From an uncultured Lewinella sp. (lineage in GTDB: Bacteria > Bacteroidota > Bacteroidia > Chitinophagales > Saprospiraceae), in contig CAJXOS010000023.1 in assembly GCA_913057725.1 (NCBI GenBank), positions 1 through 56,536 of the forward strand: a stretch of 56,536 nucleotides of DNA, in the 5' to 3' direction. Shown here piece by piece: positions 52,389-56,536 of this stretch. The notes beneath the pieces are model-generated. The model made no database searches. It was not told where the DNA came from and was given only the letters and a program-made list of their open reading frames with translations. How positions within the stretch are numbered: the first letter of the stretch is position 1; each line of letters starts with the position of its first letter. The position numbers were made by a program, and so were the translations under genes.

Positions 52389-53096
52389 ATGATTAAATAT
52401 CGTCGCGTACTCCTTAAACTAAGTGGAGAATCCCTGATGGGAGACCAGGGTTTTGGTATCGAAGCCCGCATGCTGCAACACTATGCAGAACAGGTAAAAG
52501 AATTAGTAGATTTAGGAGTAGAGGTGGCTATCGTCATCGGCGGTGGTAATATCTTCCGCGGCCTCCAAGCCAAGGACTCTGGCATTGAGCGTGTACAAGG
52601 TGATTATATGGGTATGCTAGCTACCGTTATTAACGGAATGGCTTTACAAAGCGCCCTGGAGAATAACGGGGTTTTTACCCGCCTTGTCTCTGCACTTACC
52701 ATTAACCAAGTAGCTGAGCCTTACATCCGCCGCCGTGCTATTCGCCACCTAGAAAAAGGTCGGGTAGTCATCTTCAGCGCCGGTACCGGTAGCCCTTACT
52801 TTACTACCGATTCTGCTGCTGCCCTTCGGGCCAATGAGATTGGCGCAGATGTGATCCTAAAAGGTACGCGCGTAGATGGTATCTACACTGCCGACCCAGA
52901 AAAGGATCCGTCAGCAACTCGCTTCGAAACCCTCACTTTTGATCAGGTTCTTAGCCTCGGATTGAATGTGATGGACACAACTGCCTTCACCCTCTGCCAG
53001 GAGAATGATATTCCAATCATTGTATTTGATATCAATGATCCGAGCAACCTTGGACGGATCGTACAAGGAGAGCAGATAGGTACTTTGGTAGCCTAA
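52389..53096 (+). CDS. pyrH: UMP kinase
   Basis: A 235-residue amino-acid-kinase-fold enzyme: [15 protein letters not shown] at the start, [10 protein letters not shown] (ATP), [17 protein letters not shown] and [16 protein letters not shown]. It phosphorylates UMP to UDP in pyrimidine synthesis. Independent of tsf because of the terminator between them; the gene order tsf-pyrH is common. Confidence 0.97.
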   Translation: MIKYRRVLLKLSGESLMGDQGFGIEARMLQHYAEQVKELVDLGVEVAIVIGGGNIFRGLQAKDSGIERVQGDYMGMLATVINGMALQSALENNGVFTRLVSALTINQVAEPYIRRRAIRHLEKGRVVIFSAGTGSPYFTTDSAAALRANEIGADVILKGTRVDGIYTADPEKDPSATRFETLTFDQVLSLGLNVMDTTAFTLCQENDIPIIVFDINDPSNLGRIVQGEQIGTLVA

Positions 53097-53164
53097 GCAG
53101 TTTTTTAGCACCTATTGTAGTTGTTTTCTTGAGTGTCAGCAGACAATGCTGCATGGGCTTTGTC

Positions 53165-53172
53165 TATATTTG
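53165..53172 (+). promoter_or_regulatory. -7 box TATATTTG of the beta-glucosidase gene
   Basis: Exact TAnnTTTG match about 18 nt before the ATG at 53190. It lies inside the longer open frame, which favours the downstream start. Confidence 0.5.
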
Positions 53173-53189
53173 GCGCTCAATCGATAACA

Positions 53190-54584
53190 ATGGCTACGAA
53201 GAACTTTCCTCCAAATTTTGTCTGGGGTACTGCTACCTCTTCTTATCAAATTGAAGGCGGCTGGAATGCCGATGGCAAAGGCCCTTCCATCTGGGACGCT
53301 TTTACCCAAATTCCCGGACGCATTCATGAGGGAGAAACGGGCGATGTAGCCTGCGATCACTACAACCGTTGGCGAGAGGATGTACAGCTGATGAAGCAGC
53401 TGGGGGTGAACGCCTACCGCTTTTCCATCGCTTGGTCCCGGATACTTCCAGACGGCACAAGTAATCAGGTCAATCAGGCCGGCATCGATTTCTATAGTCA
53501 ATTGATTGATGAGTTGTTGGCGAATGGCATCCAGCCTTGGGTGACACTCTATCACTGGGATTTGCCACTAGCTTTGGAAATGGAAAAAGATGGCTGGCTA
53601 AATCCAGAGATAGCGGACACTTTTGCTGACTATGCTGCCGTTTGTTTCGAGCATTTCGGAGATCGCGTGAAGAACTGGATCACCCTTAATGAGCCTTGGG
53701 TAGTGGCAGTACTGGGATACGGACAAGGCGTATTTGCCCCCGGGCGAACCTCAAATAGCGAGCCCTATCTAGCAGCACACCATCTACTATTGGCTCATGC
53801 TAAGGCGGTACAGGTGTATCGTTCCAGATTCCAGCCGACTCAAGGTGGGCAAATTGGTATGAGTAATAACTGTGACTGGCGGGAGCCGCTGACGGATAGT
53901 CCGGCTGATGTGGAGGCAGCACAGCGAGCACTCGAGTTTTTCGTAGCCTGGTTTGCAGACCCCGTTTACCACGGGCGCTATCCACAGTGTATGATTGATC
54001 GCTTGGGAGATCGCTTGCCCAAGTTCAGTGAAGAGGAGATCGCTCTACTTAAAGGCTCTAGCGACTTTTTCGGTCTCAACCACTACACGACGATGCTAGC
54101 CGCTGATTCAGGGGGAGAAGTTGTGCAGGGCAATGTGTATGGTAACGGTGGCTTGTCAGAAGACCAGGATGTGGTCTTACAACAAGATCCGGCCTGGGAG
54201 TTGACGAAAATGCAGTGGGCTGTAGTGCCCTGGGGATGTAAGAAGCTCTTGCACTGGCTCGCCGATCGCTATGATAACCCACCAATAATTATCACCGAAA
54301 ATGGTGGTGCCTTCCCTGATGAGTTAAAAGATGGCCAAGTAGATGACCAAGATAGACTCCAGTTTGTGAAGTCGTACCTGACCGCCTGCCAGGAAACGAT
54401 TGAAGAGGGAGTACAATTGCGGGGCTATATGCTTTGGTCCTTCATGGATAACTTTGAGTGGGCATCAGGCTATAGCAAGCGTTTTGGTATTCATTATGTA
54501 GACTTCGAAACCTTGGAGCGTATTCCAAAGGCGTCCGCAGTCTGGTATAGCAAAGTAATTGCAGCTAATGCTATTGTTGATTAA
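53190..54584 (+). CDS. GH1 family beta-glucosidase
   Basis: Start at 53190 gives 464 residues beginning MATKNFPPNFVWGTATSSYQ, the normal GH1 start; the extra 19 codons to 53133 overlap the promoter. Acid/base Glu168 (TLNEPW) and nucleophile Glu370 (IITENGG) are both present, with YRFSIAWSRILP and RFGIHYVDF typical of the family. No signal peptide, so cytoplasmic. It should hydrolyse beta-glucosides such as cellobiose. Confidence 0.95.
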   Translation: MATKNFPPNFVWGTATSSYQIEGGWNADGKGPSIWDAFTQIPGRIHEGETGDVACDHYNRWREDVQLMKQLGVNAYRFSIAWSRILPDGTSNQVNQAGIDFYSQLIDELLANGIQPWVTLYHWDLPLALEMEKDGWLNPEIADTFADYAAVCFEHFGDRVKNWITLNEPWVVAVLGYGQGVFAPGRTSNSEPYLAAHHLLLAHAKAVQVYRSRFQPTQGGQIGMSNNCDWREPLTDSPADVEAAQRALEFFVAWFADPVYHGRYPQCMIDRLGDRLPKFSEEEIALLKGSSDFFGLNHYTTMLAADSGGEVVQGNVYGNGGLSEDQDVVLQQDPAWELTKMQWAVVPWGCKKLLHWLADRYDNPPIIITENGGAFPDELKDGQVDDQDRLQFVKSYLTACQETIEEGVQLRGYMLWSFMDNFEWASGYSKRFGIHYVDFETLERIPKASAVWYSKVIAANAIVD

Positions 54585-54598
54585 TAAGGATTGGTGGA

Positions 54599-55174
54599 AT
54601 GAGATATTTGTTAAGCGCTCTTACCTTACTTATCGGAACCAAGTTGGCATTGGGGCAGGTTTTTGCTCCTCCTGGGCAAATTTCAGGCGATACGATCATG
54701 ATCAGCTGGCAGGCCCCATCTGGCCAGCTCGATACGTTTAATCTGGTAGATATTATCCGTGGGGTAGATCGAGATCGAATCCTCTATGATCAACATGGGA
54801 TACCTATTACTTACGATTCCCTAGACCAAAAGGTGGTCCTGCTCGACTTTTGGTTTCTAGCGTGCGCTCCGTGTATCATAGAGTTACCGGGCTTGGAGTT
54901 ATTGGATAAGAGAATTGCTTCCGATGACTTTGTCATATTGACCTTTGCCCAAGATCCCTTGGAGGAGATAAACCAAACCTTATTTAAAAAACGACAATTG
55001 AACCTGCAGGTTGTCGCAGGAGCGAGCTTGGTGGGCAATTGGTTACATCCTTTTAAGTTGGTGTACGACAAGGAGGGACAGTTGATAGACTCCAAAACGG
55101 GAGGATCAGTAAGCAACGATAGTATTCAAAAATTGATGGATAAGTACTACCCTTTGATTCTAGGTCTGTTGTAG
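54599..55174 (+). CDS. Thioredoxin-fold (TlpA/ResA-like) envelope protein
   Basis: A 191-residue protein with a signal peptide (LLSALTLLIGTKLALGQ). The thioredoxin-like domain has VVLLDFWFLACAPCIIELP with the redox pair Cys89-Ala-Pro-Cys92, and ends in a partly divergent C-terminal half. Probably a periplasmic disulfide reductase. It follows the GH1 gene by 14 bp but has no obvious functional link with it. Confidence 0.83.
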   Translation: MRYLLSALTLLIGTKLALGQVFAPPGQISGDTIMISWQAPSGQLDTFNLVDIIRGVDRDRILYDQHGIPITYDSLDQKVVLLDFWFLACAPCIIELPGLELLDKRIASDDFVILTFAQDPLEEINQTLFKKRQLNLQVVAGASLVGNWLHPFKLVYDKEGQLIDSKTGGSVSNDSIQKLMDKYYPLILGLL

Positions 55175-55189
55175 GGTGCTTGAGCTACC

Positions 55190-55720
55190 TTATTTAGCTA
55201 CCAAGGTCTCGGTGATGAGCTTTATGACAGAGGGTTCTGTGTAACAGTCATGGTCGGTATCTGGCAGAATATGGCATTGTAGTTGCTGGCGATTTAACCA
55301 TTCTTGCTTAGGCCGAAAAGCGTCCTTGTCCCCATACCATAAACGCCCATTTTCTGAAAGAGCCGCTTGTTCATAACGAAGCCGAGTAGCGGATATGGCA
55401 TAGAATTGATCAACGTTTAGGCCAGCCTGAACGGCTTTCCAGCCAATCACACCACCAACGCTAAAACCAAGTATTTGCTTCGGACCGAGCTGCTCCAACT
55501 CTCTTTGAAGAAGCTCCATGACGGCTTGTTCAATTCCTCCATTGACGAATTGCTGGTGCAGATGATCCTGTACGTATGGTGTTAACTCTAATTGGGCTAA
55601 TTCACAGCAATCGTACCACTGCACTTCAAAATGAGGCGCTAATGCTGCAGTATACTGTTTCCACCAATGGGATTGGCCCTGCCCCCAAAGATCAGAGAGC
55701 AGGATTAATCTGGGTTTCAT
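55190..55720 (-). CDS. Short alpha/beta hydrolase
   Basis: A 176-residue cytoplasmic protein with the alpha/beta-hydrolase nucleophile elbow GFSVGG (Ser87) and a late DTDHDC that can supply the catalytic His. It is shorter than most of the superfamily (about 250 residues), lacking a cap domain. Its ATG overlaps the stop of the upstream lipoprotein by 1 bp (TAATG), so translation is coupled. Substrate unknown. Confidence 0.78.
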   Translation of the reverse strand: MKPRLILLSDLWGQGQSHWWKQYTAALAPHFEVQWYDCCELAQLELTPYVQDHLHQQFVNGGIEQAVMELLQRELEQLGPKQILGFSVGGVIGWKAVQAGLNVDQFYAISATRLRYEQAALSENGRLWYGDKDAFRPKQEWLNRQQLQCHILPDTDHDCYTEPSVIKLITETLVAK

Positions 55721-56241
55721 TACTGTTGAACCCCAGGTTGTGTAGATGCTTGCTCAAAGATCCTTTGATAGAAGGCGTAACCTGACTCCGTGAGCTGGTT
55801 GCCATAGGCATAGGTGCCATTTTCCAGGAATAGGTAGTACAAGCATGTTTGACCGAAGAAGAGATCGGCTTCTTCAACGTTCTGTCCATCTATCATAAAG
55901 AAAACCCGGCCTACTGGCTGGCAGCTAGCAAGTACCTTAGCAGGAGTTGTAGAAATTCCCCCGAGGGTTGAACGAATAGCCGGCTGTTGGTTCTGGCTCA
56001 TCGAGAAGTTAGTGCCGTAGAACACGTAGTCGATGTAGTCGCAGTTGTCATACAGGTTGCGCATCTTCTCCTCCGTAATGCTAGGGTAGGGGCTAGTAAC
56101 AGCTTCCTGGGTGGTAGGCGGAGTGATGGTGGTTGTTTCTGTAGTTTCTGTCTCCTCGGCTGGTGCCTGCTCTTTGGACTCACATTGGAGCATCACTAGA
56201 CTACTAAACACCAAGACGATAAAAAGGAATTTCTGCATCAT
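55720..56241 (-). CDS. Hypothetical lipoprotein
   Basis: Start at 56241 gives 173 residues with a lipoprotein signal (VFSSLVMLQC, Cys about 20); the frame open to 56289 adds nothing signal-like. After the Cys is a Thr/Glu/Pro-rich linker (about 22-55), then an unknown domain with four Cys. Directly coupled to the alpha/beta hydrolase gene. Confidence 0.68.
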   Translation of the reverse strand: MMQKFLFIVLVFSSLVMLQCESKEQAPAEETETTETTTITPPTTQEAVTSPYPSITEEKMRNLYDNCDYIDYVFYGTNFSMSQNQQPAIRSTLGGISTTPAKVLASCQPVGRVFFMIDGQNVEEADLFFGQTCLYYLFLENGTYAYGNQLTESGYAFYQRIFEQASTQPGVQQ

Positions 56242-56301
56242 GACTCGTTCAAGATCGTGGGAAATGCCCAAAGGTAAGGCAATATTCAATATGTGCTTTG
56301 G

Positions 56302-56536
56302 CTACAGGTAATAGTAAAGCCGTATTCCGATGGTGCGTCCAATAAAGTTGACATCAACAGTGTTGGGGTTGTCATCAGCTGGGATAAGGCTAGTCAGGTA
56401 GCGCGACCAACGAAAATTAAGTCCAAGTTTCTCCGAAAACTTATAGGTTGCACCCAATACTAATGCAGGCATGTCTTCCCGATACATCTCTTGCTCGGTG
56501 ATGTCTTCTCCGTCATCATTAATCACCTCATAGTTG
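56302..56536 (-). CDS. Outer-membrane beta-barrel protein, C-terminal part (window edge)
   Basis: The frame runs off the right end of the window; only the last ~78 residues are seen. MPALVLGATYKFSEKLGLNFRWSRYLTSL and IGRTIGIRLYYYL are membrane strands, and the protein ends in aromatic-rich residues as barrels do. Probably a porin-like or OmpA-like barrel. The start lies outside. Confidence 0.65.
   Translation of the reverse strand, partial: NYEVINDDGEDITEQEMYREDMPALVLGATYKFSEKLGLNFRWSRYLTSLIPADDNPNTVDVNFIGRTIGIRLYYYL

Overview
The window is chromosomal DNA from a Bacteroidota bacterium, most likely a Lewinella-like member of the Saprospiria. The genus is an inference; the phylum is well supported. 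Seven predicted secreted proteins end in a type IX secretion (T9SS) type A sorting domain. Several upstream regions carry the Bacteroidota promoter box TAnnTTTG. Families typical of the phylum occur (DUF6427-like, DUF6090, HYC_CC_PP, DUF3347-fused RND adaptor). No phage, insertion sequence with a transposase, CRISPR array, rRNA or tRNA was found.

Layout. (1) 1-4112: a T9SS protein, a small alpha/beta protein, a DUF6427-like membrane protein and an amino-acid permease. (2) 4197-8123, minus strand: a tightly packed operon of two lipoproteins, an ECF sigma factor, a protein with one transmembrane helix and an outer-membrane-barrel-like C-terminus (candidate anti-sigma factor), and a Tat-signalled, T9SS-tailed intradiol dioxygenase. 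(3) 8219-20685: a copper island. On the minus strand lie HYC_CC_PP protein, CusA-type RND pump, TolC-like channel, CusB-type adaptor, a His-rich lipoprotein and a BNR-repeat lipoprotein. Divergently, on the plus strand, lie an MbnP-like copper-binding protein with a T9SS tail and two MbnH/MauG-like di-heme enzymes. A 160-bp palindromic, MITE-like element sits inside the efflux operon. (4) 20766-34020: mostly housekeeping and metabolic genes (aldo/keto reductase, PLP decarboxylase, MBL hydrolase, a large propeller/barrel protein, S10-type peptidase, SH3 protein, RF1, HAD phosphatase, kinase-like protein). (5) 34226-39278: a DUF2147 protein, a small protein, a GC-rich palindromic repeat array, then a secreted alpha-amylase next to a membrane regulator with two carbohydrate-binding-like domains, seven membrane helices and an AraC output domain. 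(6) 39340-48989: a YidE/YbjL-type transporter, EEP hydrolase, DUF6090 protein, metallophosphoesterase and two further T9SS proteins. (7) 49683-53096: rplM-rpsI, rpsB-tsf and pyrH. (8) 53190 to the end: GH1 beta-glucosidase, thioredoxin-like protein, a coupled lipoprotein/alpha-beta hydrolase pair, and the C-terminal end of an outer-membrane barrel cut by the window edge.

The most interesting signals are: the copper island, which joins methanobactin-type copper handling (MbnP plus two MbnH-like enzymes) to Cus efflux and T9SS surface display; the alpha-amylase with its one-piece sugar-sensing regulator, whose own promoter carries 14-bp direct repeats exactly 21 bp apart as in AraC half-sites; the sigma-factor operon with its TM-plus-barrel protein; and two separate repeat arrays built on the same GTCCCCCGAC palindrome core.
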